Below, piece by piece: positions 6,124 through 14,322 of a stretch of DNA of 15,892 bases (the first letter of the stretch is position 1; each line of letters begins with the position of its first letter). This stretch comes from an uncultured Rhodobiaceae bacterium (GTDB taxonomy: Archaea > Thermoplasmatota > Poseidoniia > Poseidoniales > Poseidoniaceae). Position numbers and translations under genes: made by a program. The stretch covers positions 1 through 15,892 of the forward strand of contig CALDQY010000296.1 in NCBI GenBank assembly GCA_937911445.1. Reading direction: 5' to 3'. The notes under the pieces were generated by a model. The model was not told the DNA's origin, did no database searches, and worked only from the letters and a program-made list of their open reading frames with translations.

Positions 6124-7746
6124 TCACATATGGAAGTCGTCTTCGCCACCAAATCCATCAGCCATGCTAACGCCCTTGGAAGAGATGACATCATCAATGC
6201 GTAGAATCATGATGGCGGTCTCTGTAGCAGATTGAATCGCTTGTTCAACCACTCGTAGCGGTTCTAGGACGTTTGCAGCTTGCATATCAACAACTCCGCC
6301 CTCGTAGACGTTGATTCCAGCATGCGATGCGCCATCAGCGTGGGCTTTGCGTAGAGCGATGATGGTCGTGACAGGATCAAGACCTGCGTTCTCAGCGAGG
6401 GTGCGTGGAATGATTTCAAGAGCAGAGGCAAAGGCTTCGATGGCCATTTGTTCACGTCCGCCGATGGTTTCAGCGTACGTCCGCAGATCACGACTCAGTG
6501 CAGCGAGAACACTGCCACCGCCGGTGAGAACTGCACCATCTTCCCAAGCAACTGAAACGACACCAACAGCATCATCGAATGCGCGCCGGATTTCATCGAC
6601 GACGTGCTCTGTTCCGCCTCGAAGGAGAACGGAAACAGATTTCGCCTCAGGACACCCTGTGATGAAGGTCATGTCGCTTTCTCCAATCTTGCGCTCTTCG
6701 ACACGGGCAGCTTGTCCGAGGTCGTCTCCAGAGAGGTCGTCCATGTTCGTAACAATACGTCCACCAGTTGCCTTGGAGAGGGCTTCCATATCCGATTTCT
6801 TTGCACGGCGAATGGCAAAGACGCCAGCCTTGCTGAGGTAGTGCTGGGCAAGCTCGTCGATTCCTTTCTGACAAACGAGAACATTAGCACCAGATGCGGT
6901 GATTTTGTCGACCAACCCCCGGATGTAGTTCTCTTCTTCTGCAAGGAAGGATGCGAGTTGGTTTGGATCGGTGATCTGAATCTTTGCGTCAACTTCTGTC
7001 TTCTTGACTTCGACTGCAGAGTTCACGAGTGCAATCTTGGCATCGTTGATGCTGCGTGGCATACCTGCATGAACACGCTCCTTGTCTAGCAGAATTCCGT
7101 CGATAAGGGATGAGTCTTTGATGGAGCCACCTTGCCGCTTCTCGACTTTGATGTCGCTTAAATCGACCAAGCGCTCACCTTCATCGATAACGCCAACAGC
7201 ATTCACTGCACGAACACAGATATCAGCCATGAAGGCCTTGACGGCTCCTGCTGATTTTCCTGTGAGAGAAGTCTTTGCAACTTCAAGGAGAACCTCATCG
7301 TTTCCTTCTGTCGAAATTCCATGGCTCTCGAGTAATGATATAGCCTTTTCAGCAGCCAAACGGAATCCTTCACAGATGACGGTAGGATGGACATTCTGTT
7401 CAATCAAGTCTTCCGAGCGCTTGAGAAGCTCACCGGAAAGGACGACGGCAGAGGTTGTTCCATCGTAGCAGTGTTGCTCTTGTGTTTTGGCAACTTCGAT
7501 GATCATCTTTGCAGCAGGATGTTCGATGTCCATTTCTTTGAGGATGGTTGCACCATCGTTGGTAATGACAACATCGCCCATTGAATCGACAAGCATCTTG
7601 TCCATACCTTTTGGACCCAGCGTAGAGCGAACGGAGTCTGCAACTGCCTTTGCAGCTGCGATGTTGTTTGACTGTGCACTGCGGCCTCGTGTGCGTTGTG
7701 TTCCTTCTTTGAGAATGAAGATTGGTGCCTGTCCGTTTCCATACAT
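6124..7746 (-). CDS. Thermosome subunit (group II chaperonin)
   Basis: A 540-residue archaeal group II chaperonin (CCT/TCP-1 family) subunit of normal length. Such subunits form two stacked eight- or nine-membered rings that fold cytosolic proteins using ATP and a built-in lid. Visible motifs are PIFILKEGTQRTRG at the N-terminus, STLGPKGMDKMLVD (41-54), ITNDGATILKEMD with D64, the nucleotide motif DGTT with D95, the apical and intermediate domains, RGGTEHVVDEIRRAFDDA and TGGGSVLAALS. The tail is short and acidic (GGEDDFHM) rather than a long GGM repeat. D95 is preceded by Tyr94 where GDGTT is usual. The ATG at 7746 is favoured over a GTG three codons upstream because AGGTGA (bases 7757-7752) lies five bases before it. 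Two TGA stops stand in tandem. It lies 60 bases after the surface-protein gene on the same strand; no clear TATA box was seen in the gap. Confidence 0.97.
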   Translation of the reverse strand: MYGNGQAPIFILKEGTQRTRGRSAQSNNIAAAKAVADSVRSTLGPKGMDKMLVDSMGDVVITNDGATILKEMDIEHPAAKMIIEVAKTQEQHCYDGTTSAVVLSGELLKRSEDLIEQNVHPTVICEGFRLAAEKAISLLESHGISTEGNDEVLLEVAKTSLTGKSAGAVKAFMADICVRAVNAVGVIDEGERLVDLSDIKVEKRQGGSIKDSSLIDGILLDKERVHAGMPRSINDAKIALVNSAVEVKKTEVDAKIQITDPNQLASFLAEEENYIRGLVDKITASGANVLVCQKGIDELAQHYLSKAGVFAIRRAKKSDMEALSKATGGRIVTNMDDLSGDDLGQAARVEERKIGESDMTFITGCPEAKSVSVLLRGGTEHVVDEIRRAFDDAVGVVSVAWEDGAVLTGGGSVLAALSRDLRTYAETIGGREQMAIEAFASALEIIPRTLAENAGLDPVTTIIALRKAHADGASHAGINVYEGGVVDMQAANVLEPLRVVEQAIQSATETAIMILRIDDVISSKGVSMADGFGGEDDFHM

Positions 7747-7751
7747 GTTGT

Positions 7752-7757
7752 TCACCT
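7752..7757 (-). promoter_or_regulatory. Ribosome-binding site of the thermosome gene
   Basis: AGGTGA on the minus strand, five bases ahead of the ATG at 7746. It overlaps the alternative upstream GTG codon and so favours the ATG as the start. Confidence 0.65.
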
Positions 7758-7806
7758 TGTGTTGTGGGCGAGTTGCTGTGGGTCTTGAACCCTACGACTG
7801 AGCAGT

Positions 7807-10800
7807 TTACAACTGTCCATCGAGATATTGTTGACCGTAATGCTCCCATTGCTCCATTGTCCAACCATCTGGGAGTCCACCTGGTGGGAGAGGAGGACCT
7901 GCAGAAACAGACGCAGGCGGTGCAGCCTCAGGAACTGCGACCGTTTCAGGACTTGGTGGTGCAGCCATCGGAACAGTAGGTGCGGCTGCAACCGCTCCGT
8001 AGGTCGCTGTCAAAGAATCTTGGTACATGTCGTCCCAATCGTCGAGATCGTCTTCCTTCTCAATGGTGGTAAGAATCTTGAACGTGATGAATCCAAGGAC
8101 GCCGACAACAATCAGGAATCCAGACCAGAGAACGATGTTCTTGACCAATTCACCATCATCTTCAGAAGATGCGCCATCTCCATCACCTGCGGTCGGGATC
8201 TGCTTTTGCAGGACAACGGTGAGTTTTGCAGTAGGCGAGTCTGCCACAGTCAACGACGTGGCATATATTGTGAAGTTCACGGTGAGCGTGTCAGAGGGTA
8301 AGTTGATCAAAGTCGCTTCGCTGACTTGCACCTCAACCGTGACGGTTCGAGACATGTCTGATTCGAGTGCGAACTGACGGTCATCGCTGTTAATTCGGAC
8401 GCTGAGGTAACTCGACCAATCGCCATCGACCTTGTCCATTGAAATGGTTTGAGAGGGGTAGACCAGCGGGTTAAGTTTGTTCTTGACCTCGACGTCCATG
8501 ACGTAAATGAGGTCTGCTTCCTCGATGGAGATCGGTGCAGGTGGTGTCAAGTCAATGGTTCCTTGACGACCGACAAGATAGGTTGCTTCTCCAGTGTCAG
8601 AAATACTTGGATCGTTAACGGAGGTAGCGGTCAAGCCGAGTGTTCGAGAACCGTCTGCACCAGCGAGGAATCGGAATCGTACTCGAGCATCCCAAGATTC
8701 GCCAGAAGGAATGATTGGTGTCGTAGCAACATTGCCAATTGGAACTGGATCGATGAGTTCAGCGACCATGCCTTCTGGGACATCGAGCGTAATGGTAAAC
8801 CGATCATCGCTGTTACCGTAGTTTGTGATGTTGAACGTGCGGTCTGTCGTATCCATTGAACCAGGCAAGAACGACTGGTCAGAGGATTCATCCATGACAA
8901 TAACAGCCGCAGTGTCCAAAATCTCGACATTGATTCTGTACGTGACGGAAACGGAGGCATCATCGACGTTGGTTGCGATAACATCGACGTAGTATGGAGC
9001 AGGGGACAACCCAACAGGCATTGGGAGGGTCAGAATGATTGTTGTCTCTCCATCCCACGCATCGAGGATAGCGGTTGTTTCTCCTGCGAGTTCTGCGCCA
9101 AGGAGGTACCGATGCGGTCCACCGAGGGAAAGCGCATATTGCTCATCGTCGTTACCGAGGTTGAGCAGTGTCATGTAGACCGTTTCAGTCACACCATCTG
9201 CAGCGCTTGAGAAGGTGTCCTCATCAGCAGAGATGCTTGCTTGTCGCAAAATTGGAACCTCGATGTTTCGTCCAAGGATATCAGCACCGAACAGTGATGT
9301 TCCGCACGAAGGACAGGTGGCTCGCAGATTGAAGGAAACAACGCCAGGTGTTGCAAGGCTGTTGGCCGTGACATTGAGCTTCAAGTTGATGATCTCGGCC
9401 TTACCAAGGATAATTGGATTAGGAACCGCCACACCTGTTTCGTCCTCAACAACGGCACTCCAGCCTTCATCAGAGAACGTTGTGACAAGGTTGTAGGAAG
9501 CATCGCGGTTTCCGACGTTCTGAAGACGCACTGGGATGAGACCGGATTCACTCGGTAGCAATGTATCTGCGAGAAGCGGTGTTTGTGAGGTCAATGAAAC
9601 TCCAAACTGCTCAGTAACAGCGAGATTCATGGTCACTCGGCCCTTCTCACCGGAATTGGTACCACCGCTGTCTCTGAACCAAACCTGCCATGTTTGTTGT
9701 TGTACGTCTGCACCTGCTGGGATGCTGATGTTGACGTAAACATCGGTTGTTTCACCTGCACCAAGTCCTTGGATGATGACCGGTGAAAAGAAGTCGTTCG
9801 GGTTCGTTGTTTCAATTCGAATCGAAGGGAATGCTGGATCCATCCATGTCAAGTTGGTGACGTTGGAGTAGACGGAAATGGTCGCACTAGAGTACCCGTT
9901 GTTGGTCACCATGCAGTGAAGAGAAATGGTATTGGAAGGGGGTGACGAGTATCCTGCTTCTGGATTGTCGCAATCGATTCCAAGCTCGAAGTCTGCAACC
10001 TTTGAGACACCGAATTGGATGAAGTCGTCAACGTGCATGCCTTCAGAGGCACCGCTGTTGTCCGAATTGAACAACAGACCAATTGAATATGAATTACCAC
10101 CAAGGAAGAGGTCAGGGTTGGCAAGGCCGGGAATTTGAGCCCAATCAGCTTGAGGGTCCCATGAAACGTTGGTCCATTGACCCGGAGCTGGACTTGGCGC
10201 AGCGTTTGTGAAGTTCCATGTCAACGATTCCATCTTGTTGTTGTAATTTCCAGAACCTCGCCACAACTCGAAAGCGACGTTGTCACCGGCAGCGAGCGAA
10301 CCCCAAGTTTGGGCGTAGAATTGCGTTGAAATGAATTCACCTGCGAAGAACGTCTTGCGGCAAACGTAGGTTTGGTAGGTTTGCGACATTCCGGGATCAA
10401 GTTGTCCAAGTGCGCCGCATTGTCCACCAGCAGGGAAGAACATGTGGACAAGACGGTCATGCGCACCGGATGGGTAGTCTGCGCCAGGGTTGGAATGGCG
10501 CCAATGGTCTGTTCCTTCTGGCCCTCCTGTATCGGTTTGCCAGCTTCCTCCACCGGTAGCGTCACCACCGCTCGAAGGGTATCGGCCCGAGATAAAGGTC
10601 GGAGATTCAACTGCGAGTGTGGTACCATCGAATTTATCTTTCATGATGGCGACTGGTACGGCCTGTTCGAGAACGTCGTTCTCGTTCAAATCGTCTCCGG
10701 AGTAGAGAACGCTAGCTCGAACGATGAGACCTCCACTCAAGTCGTTGGTTGTCGTGTTGAGAATGGAATGCGCAATCATTGGTGTCCATGCATAACTGCC

Positions 10801-11172
10801 TTCGCCTTTTTGCTGACCGACAAGTTCAGCCGTGGTCCAGTTGTAGGTTTCGATAACATATCCAATTGGGTGAACAATTTCAATCATGCCCATGGCAGAG
10901 CGACCTGTGAATTGGTTTCCAAGACGCTGAACCTCAACAGTGATTTCAATTTCTTGTCCCATGACGAGATAATCTACCACGGACTGGTCGGATTGGACCC
11001 ACATGTGTGCCGAGTCGGTTGCGTTTCCGAGTGTAATCTTCGTGACGCGGAAGTCATCGTTCGGACCGCCTCGACCAGAGGCTGCTTCGGCTGAATCCAG
11101 CACAAGCAAAGAAGCGGTCTGAAACACCATGAGCGCAATCAAAAGCATAGGAATACTGCGTCGCATTGTCAT
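7807..11172 (-). CDS. Large secreted, membrane-anchored surface protein with NEW3/CARDB-like repeats
   Basis: A 1121-residue envelope protein of unknown specific function. It opens with a signal peptide (RRSIPMLLIALMVFQTASLL, then a likely cleavage near SAEA-A, about residue 32). The ectodomain is Ser/Thr/Gly-rich and has about eleven N-glycosylation sequons. It contains several beta-sandwich repeats with the recurring pattern of a polar NxGN turn followed by an aromatic strand: TNNGYSSATISV, QNVGNRDASYNLV, LNLGNDDEQYALSL and TNYGNSDDRFTITL. This is as in NEW3/CARDB-type domains of archaeal surface proteins. An extracellular CPSCG may form a disulfide. One transmembrane helix (about 1012-1034, IVLWSGFLIVVGVLGF) is followed by an 87-residue acidic then Pro/Ala-rich cytoplasmic tail ending in a Trp/Tyr-rich motif. 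The start is ATG 11172 or 11166; neither has a good ribosome-binding site, so a leaderless message is possible. It could bind substrate or act in adhesion; the sequence does not decide. Confidence 0.88.
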   Translation of the reverse strand: MTMRRSIPMLLIALMVFQTASLLVLDSAEAASGRGGPNDDFRVTKITLGNATDSAHMWVQSDQSVVDYLVMGQEIEITVEVQRLGNQFTGRSAMGMIEIVHPIGYVIETYNWTTAELVGQQKGEGSYAWTPMIAHSILNTTTNDLSGGLIVRASVLYSGDDLNENDVLEQAVPVAIMKDKFDGTTLAVESPTFISGRYPSSGGDATGGGSWQTDTGGPEGTDHWRHSNPGADYPSGAHDRLVHMFFPAGGQCGALGQLDPGMSQTYQTYVCRKTFFAGEFISTQFYAQTWGSLAAGDNVAFELWRGSGNYNNKMESLTWNFTNAAPSPAPGQWTNVSWDPQADWAQIPGLANPDLFLGGNSYSIGLLFNSDNSGASEGMHVDDFIQFGVSKVADFELGIDCDNPEAGYSSPPSNTISLHCMVTNNGYSSATISVYSNVTNLTWMDPAFPSIRIETTNPNDFFSPVIIQGLGAGETTDVYVNISIPAGADVQQQTWQVWFRDSGGTNSGEKGRVTMNLAVTEQFGVSLTSQTPLLADTLLPSESGLIPVRLQNVGNRDASYNLVTTFSDEGWSAVVEDETGVAVPNPIILGKAEIINLKLNVTANSLATPGVVSFNLRATCPSCGTSLFGADILGRNIEVPILRQASISADEDTFSSAADGVTETVYMTLLNLGNDDEQYALSLGGPHRYLLGAELAGETTAILDAWDGETTIILTLPMPVGLSPAPYYVDVIATNVDDASVSVTYRINVEILDTAAVIVMDESSDQSFLPGSMDTTDRTFNITNYGNSDDRFTITLDVPEGMVAELIDPVPIGNVATTPIIPSGESWDARVRFRFLAGADGSRTLGLTATSVNDPSISDTGEATYLVGRQGTIDLTPPAPISIEEADLIYVMDVEVKNKLNPLVYPSQTISMDKVDGDWSSYLSVRINSDDRQFALESDMSRTVTVEVQVSEATLINLPSDTLTVNFTIYATSLTVADSPTAKLTVVLQKQIPTAGDGDGASSEDDGELVKNIVLWSGFLIVVGVLGFITFKILTTIEKEDDLDDWDDMYQDSLTATYGAVAAAPTVPMAAPPSPETVAVPEAAPPASVSAGPPLPPGGLPDGWTMEQWEHYGQQYLDGQL

Positions 11173-11189
11173 CAACGTTCATCCCAACA

Positions 11190-11205
11190 ACTTACATCAT
11201 ATGAA
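11190..11205 (-). promoter_or_regulatory. Possible TATA-like element before the surface-protein gene
   Basis: The minus strand reads CTTCATATGATGTAAG, centred about 26 bases before the ATG at 11172. That spacing would suit a leaderless archaeal transcript, in line with the missing ribosome-binding site. The match is weak, and the gene may instead be read through from the upstream membrane-protein gene. Confidence 0.25.
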
Positions 11206-11224
11206 GATGGCCGTTGTTTGCTCT

Positions 11225-12514
11225 CTAACTTTCGTTACGATGTTCATCAGAAATGAGGCCCTGAATCGTAGGTTGGTCATAGGGAGGGGCATCATCGGAT
11301 TGCAAATCGAGAAGGCTGTTGTCAAACTCTGGTAAATCCAGTGCCATATCACCTTCCAGGGTTGGCAAAGAAGGAGGCGTTAGATTGGATGTTGTACTTG
11401 CCAGAGCATCCACTCCAGTTGGCGTTGCCGCAGCCATCGCAGACAATCCCGTTGTGATGTCTTGGCCTTTGGAGGCCACACCTGCTGCTGCCGCAACCGC
11501 AAGTGTAGCCGTTGTTGACACTGCTGCTGTTGTCACTTTTCCAAGCAGTCCAAAATCGGGCGAATCCATGCTATCGAAACGGGAAACAACATCATCCGCT
11601 TGACGCATCCAATCTGGTGGATTGGTAGAACCTCCCTCCAGTACTGCAAGAGTGGTGAAGGCTGCAAGTGGCATAACGGCGAGTGCTGTGAGGAGATCGA
11701 GGAAACTCGTTTCTGGAATCAGTGCGTTTCCGAGGAAGGCCTCGAAGAGGTTGGCCTCAAATGTGATGGATAGTTCAGTATCTTGACCCATCCAACCCAG
11801 CACAACCAAACTTGCGAATCGGCCCATCAGCCACAAAACGAGCACCGGTGCGAGCCACGAGAGTTTGGTCATCGAAATCAACCAGCGCCGAGTAAAGGTT
11901 GCAATACCAATGTATTTTCGGCAAAATCGAGGATACAGCCGCATGGCCATGAGCAAGCCAATGATGTAGAGGAGAATCGCAAGCTCAAGTCGTCGATTAA
12001 GTCGAACAATCGATTCTGGTATCATCATGACCAAGGTGAGCGGGATGGTCACGAGAAGAATCTGGAACGGAACTGCGAGGAGCAGCAATCCTCCATGTGT
12101 TGAAATCAAGGAATGCCCACGCATCATTCGACGATTGACGAGTGTCGATAAGGAACCATGCGGCGATGAGGAGAACGTCTCACGCGCTCGACGCAAACTG
12201 GATGCCGAACGGCCTCCTCGAGACATGCCAAGTGCTGCTTTCCATCCACCCCGTTCCACAACTCGAATCGGTTGATATCCACCCATAACAAGAGCGAGGA
12301 AAAGGGCCAACATACCGTAACTGAGGGAAGCTGCCATGATCCAAGGGAGCATCTCCCGTTGGATACCGATGGTAATGTTTTCACCGGTCATATCGAGTTG
12401 AAGGAGATATGTTATGGAAAAAGCAGCCATCGGCGTTAGGAATATTTGACAGAAAACCACGATGGTCAACCATATACGGGCAGTCAATGGTCCACGTTGA
12501 CTGGCCCGCCCCAT
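11225..12514 (-). CDS. Polytopic membrane protein of unknown function with long cytoplasmic tail
   Basis: A 429-residue protein I do not recognise. Six hydrophobic segments fit membrane helices at about 13-38, 56-79, 142-166, 178-194, 218-241 and 271-292. A basic, Ser/Arg-rich loop (about 82-135, with RGGRSASSLRRAR) lies between the second and third. After the last helix comes a 135-residue tail: a charged WMRQADDVVSRFD segment, an Ala/Thr/Val-rich low-complexity stretch (326-375) that is nearly hydrophobic enough to be another helix, and an acidic Pro/Asp/Leu-rich end. With positive loops inside and six helices, both termini would be cytoplasmic. The ATG at 12514 begins right before MGRASQRG; no ribosome-binding site is evident. 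It sits between a small membrane protein (58 bases upstream) and the large surface protein (52 bases downstream), which hints at a shared envelope role, but no transport or enzyme motif is visible. Confidence 0.8.
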   Translation of the reverse strand: MGRASQRGPLTARIWLTIVVFCQIFLTPMAAFSITYLLQLDMTGENITIGIQREMLPWIMAASLSYGMLALFLALVMGGYQPIRVVERGGWKAALGMSRGGRSASSLRRARETFSSSPHGSLSTLVNRRMMRGHSLISTHGGLLLLAVPFQILLVTIPLTLVMMIPESIVRLNRRLELAILLYIIGLLMAMRLYPRFCRKYIGIATFTRRWLISMTKLSWLAPVLVLWLMGRFASLVVLGWMGQDTELSITFEANLFEAFLGNALIPETSFLDLLTALAVMPLAAFTTLAVLEGGSTNPPDWMRQADDVVSRFDSMDSPDFGLLGKVTTAAVSTTATLAVAAAAGVASKGQDITTGLSAMAAATPTGVDALASTTSNLTPPSLPTLEGDMALDLPEFDNSLLDLQSDDAPPYDQPTIQGLISDEHRNES

Positions 12515-12572
12515 ACATCGGATGGATTCGAATGGTTAGACAAAGGTTCCCCTTGATTTGAAGAAGGTTTGG

Positions 12573-13157
12573 TCAATTTTTGCCATCATCTGGAACGACC
12601 ATCGGCCGACCTTCACTCAACCATAAACGAAGCCAACCGCGGAAGAATCCATCTTTACGTGGGCGACCGAGGTCGGGTCGCATCATATCTTCGAGTTTCT
12701 TTGAACATGACTCGCATCGAATCGATTCAACCCACCATTGTGGTTGTGGGTGAGGACAGCATGCATCTTCTGAATCTGCGATGTTCATCACCATCTGAAG
12801 CCGTTGTGCCATCTCGAGTGTACATGCTACAGGCGCTCCTCCAAGAAGCGCTTGGCCACGGGAAAGGAGCGTCCATCCACCTGCAAGGAACAGCCCGTAT
12901 CCAAAGGTGGATTGACCGCCAAGAATGCTCAGGTATCCGAATAAGAGAGGAAGGAATGTTGTGTACGTTCCGAGTCGATGGAACCAGCGCATGTGGAGAA
13001 CGCGTTGGGTGAGACGAGGTGAAAGTGGAATTGGTTCCGGGTGTGGTGGAAATCCTTTGTTGAATCCAGAGGTTCGACAGAGCACCATGAAAGGTACACG
13101 AGGGATGAGGTGACCCAGTAAAAATCCTGCAATCAAAAACAGAATTGCAGATAACAT
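12573..13157 (-). CDS. Small membrane protein with C-terminal cysteine cluster
   Basis: A 194-residue protein of unknown function. It starts with a hydrophobic helix (MLSAILFLIAGFLLG), has a short basic/Pro-rich loop, and then two more likely helices (about 65-81 and 86-101). The C-terminal 90 residues are soluble and hold CCP (133-135) and CESC (148-151), separated by a Trp-rich stretch. This could be a small zinc-binding knuckle, though it fits no standard ribbon exactly. The end is basic and Trp-rich (FFRGWLRLWLSEG). A GTG at 13166, just past the aminotransferase stop, is the alternative start; the ATG at 13157 is chosen because it begins exactly at the hydrophobic segment. It follows the aminotransferase gene by about ten bases, so co-transcription is likely. 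Confidence 0.7.
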   Translation of the reverse strand: MLSAILFLIAGFLLGHLIPRVPFMVLCRTSGFNKGFPPHPEPIPLSPRLTQRVLHMRWFHRLGTYTTFLPLLFGYLSILGGQSTFGYGLFLAGGWTLLSRGQALLGGAPVACTLEMAQRLQMVMNIADSEDACCPHPQPQWWVESIRCESCSKKLEDMMRPDLGRPRKDGFFRGWLRLWLSEGRPMVVPDDGKN

Positions 13158-13167
13158 AGATTCCACA

Positions 13168-14322
13168 TCATTGGTTGTTGAGGCGCTTCAGGGTTGCTTC
13201 GACCTTGTCCATCCCTCGAGAGATGTCTTCCTGAGAGATTGTGAATGCGAAGCGAAGATGACCTTCACCGGACGGGCCAAATGCAGTTCCTGGCGAACAA
13301 AGAACACCATCCTTGAGCAATTCCATAGCCAACTCTTGACTGTTCAATCCAGGGACCTGAATTTTCGGGAAAACGTAGATCGAACCTTTCGGCCGATGAC
13401 ATTCAACGCCTGGCATGGCATTGAGGCGATCGACGATGAGGTTGCAACGTGCATGGAATTCCTTGGCAAGGATATCAGGATAATCCGATGCTTTTTCCAT
13501 TGCTTCCAAAACGGCATACTGCATGGCATCGTTTGAGCAGGCTGTAATGTAATACTGCATCTTAATGACCTGCTTCATTGCTTCAATATTCGCTGACATG
13601 ATGTACCCAATTCGCCATCCGGTCATGGCAAAGGTCTTGGAAAACGAATTGATGAGGAGAACTTTGTCGTAATCGGTTCCTACAAACGATACGTGCTCGG
13701 AATCGAATACAATTCGGTCATAGACTTCATCGGAGAGAATCCACAGGTTGTGCTTCTTTGCAAAGGCAAGAAGCTCGTCCCTTTGTTCAATCGTGAGCGT
13801 TCCCCCGGTAGGATTCGATGGGAAATTGTAGAGAATCGCCACGGTGTTTTCGTCGACCATGGATTCAAGATCTGTAATTGTGGGGACAAATTCATTCTCG
13901 AACAGACATGGGTAATAACGGCTCTCACCACCACATAGGGTGACGTCAGGCCCGTAGAGAGGGAAGTATGGTTCAGGCAGAAGGACGTTCTTTCCAGGGT
14001 CAACCAACGTCAAGAACAAATTAAGCAATGCGTTGGTACCTGACATGGTAATGCAGACATTGTCCTCCGAGAGGCCTGGCTCAAGATAGTGCCAAGAGCC
14101 GGCAATTTTGGAACGTAGAGCAGGCAGTCCTGCTGTTGTTGTGTATTTATTCCGACCATCAAGCATGGCTTGATGGAAGGCCTCGATAGCGATAGGCGGG
14201 GGTTGGAAATCTGGCTCGCCCAGGCCAAAACTGATGACATCATCACCGGCCAAATCGAACATCTTCCGTACACCAGTCGGTTGAATGGCTAAAGCTCGTT
14301 GACTAAAGTCAGCCACGATCAT
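13168..14322 (-). CDS. Class I/II PLP-dependent aminotransferase (aspartate aminotransferase-like)
   Basis: A 384-residue cytosolic fold-type I aminotransferase of the AspC/aromatic aminotransferase group, which moves an amino group between an amino acid and a 2-oxo acid. Seen are ISFGLGEPDFQPP near the N-terminus, YTTTAGLPALR, the phosphate-side SGTNAL, NFPSNPTGG with the substrate-orienting Asn170, SDEVYD with Asp198 and Tyr201, and SFSKTFAMTGWRIGY with the PLP-binding Lys229. The C-terminal LRFAFTIS carries the carboxylate-binding Arg. The exact substrate (Asp, Ala, aromatic) cannot be told from the sequence. The ATG at 14322 has GAGGA eight bases upstream and an overlapping AAGGTGG; GTG 14316 is an alternative. 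Longer versions of this frame run backwards into the protease gene and give a non-homologous extension. The start overlaps the end of the protease gene by 14 bases, implying translational coupling, although the two products have no obvious shared pathway. Confidence 0.92.
   Translation of the reverse strand: MIVADFSQRALAIQPTGVRKMFDLAGDDVISFGLGEPDFQPPPIAIEAFHQAMLDGRNKYTTTAGLPALRSKIAGSWHYLEPGLSEDNVCITMSGTNALLNLFLTLVDPGKNVLLPEPYFPLYGPDVTLCGGESRYYPCLFENEFVPTITDLESMVDENTVAILYNFPSNPTGGTLTIEQRDELLAFAKKHNLWILSDEVYDRIVFDSEHVSFVGTDYDKVLLINSFSKTFAMTGWRIGYIMSANIEAMKQVIKMQYYITACSNDAMQYAVLEAMEKASDYPDILAKEFHARCNLIVDRLNAMPGVECHRPKGSIYVFPKIQVPGLNSQELAMELLKDGVLCSPGTAFGPSGEGHLRFAFTISQEDISRGMDKVEATLKRLNNQ

Noticed and set aside
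6015..6197. 60-codon minus-strand open frame spanning the thermosome 3' end and the hairpin leader
   Set aside because: Different frame from the thermosome; half of it is the hairpin leader, and it has no ribosome-binding site. A structured leader explains the region better.
7803..7815. CAGTT-TAC-AACTG palindrome across the stop codon of the surface-protein gene
   Set aside because: A five-base stem is too short to call an operator or terminator without other support.
10372..11094. 240-codon open frame on the plus strand opposite the surface protein
   Set aside because: Overlaps the N-terminal part of a gene with a signal peptide and beta-sandwich pattern; no initiation signals and no recognisable fold.
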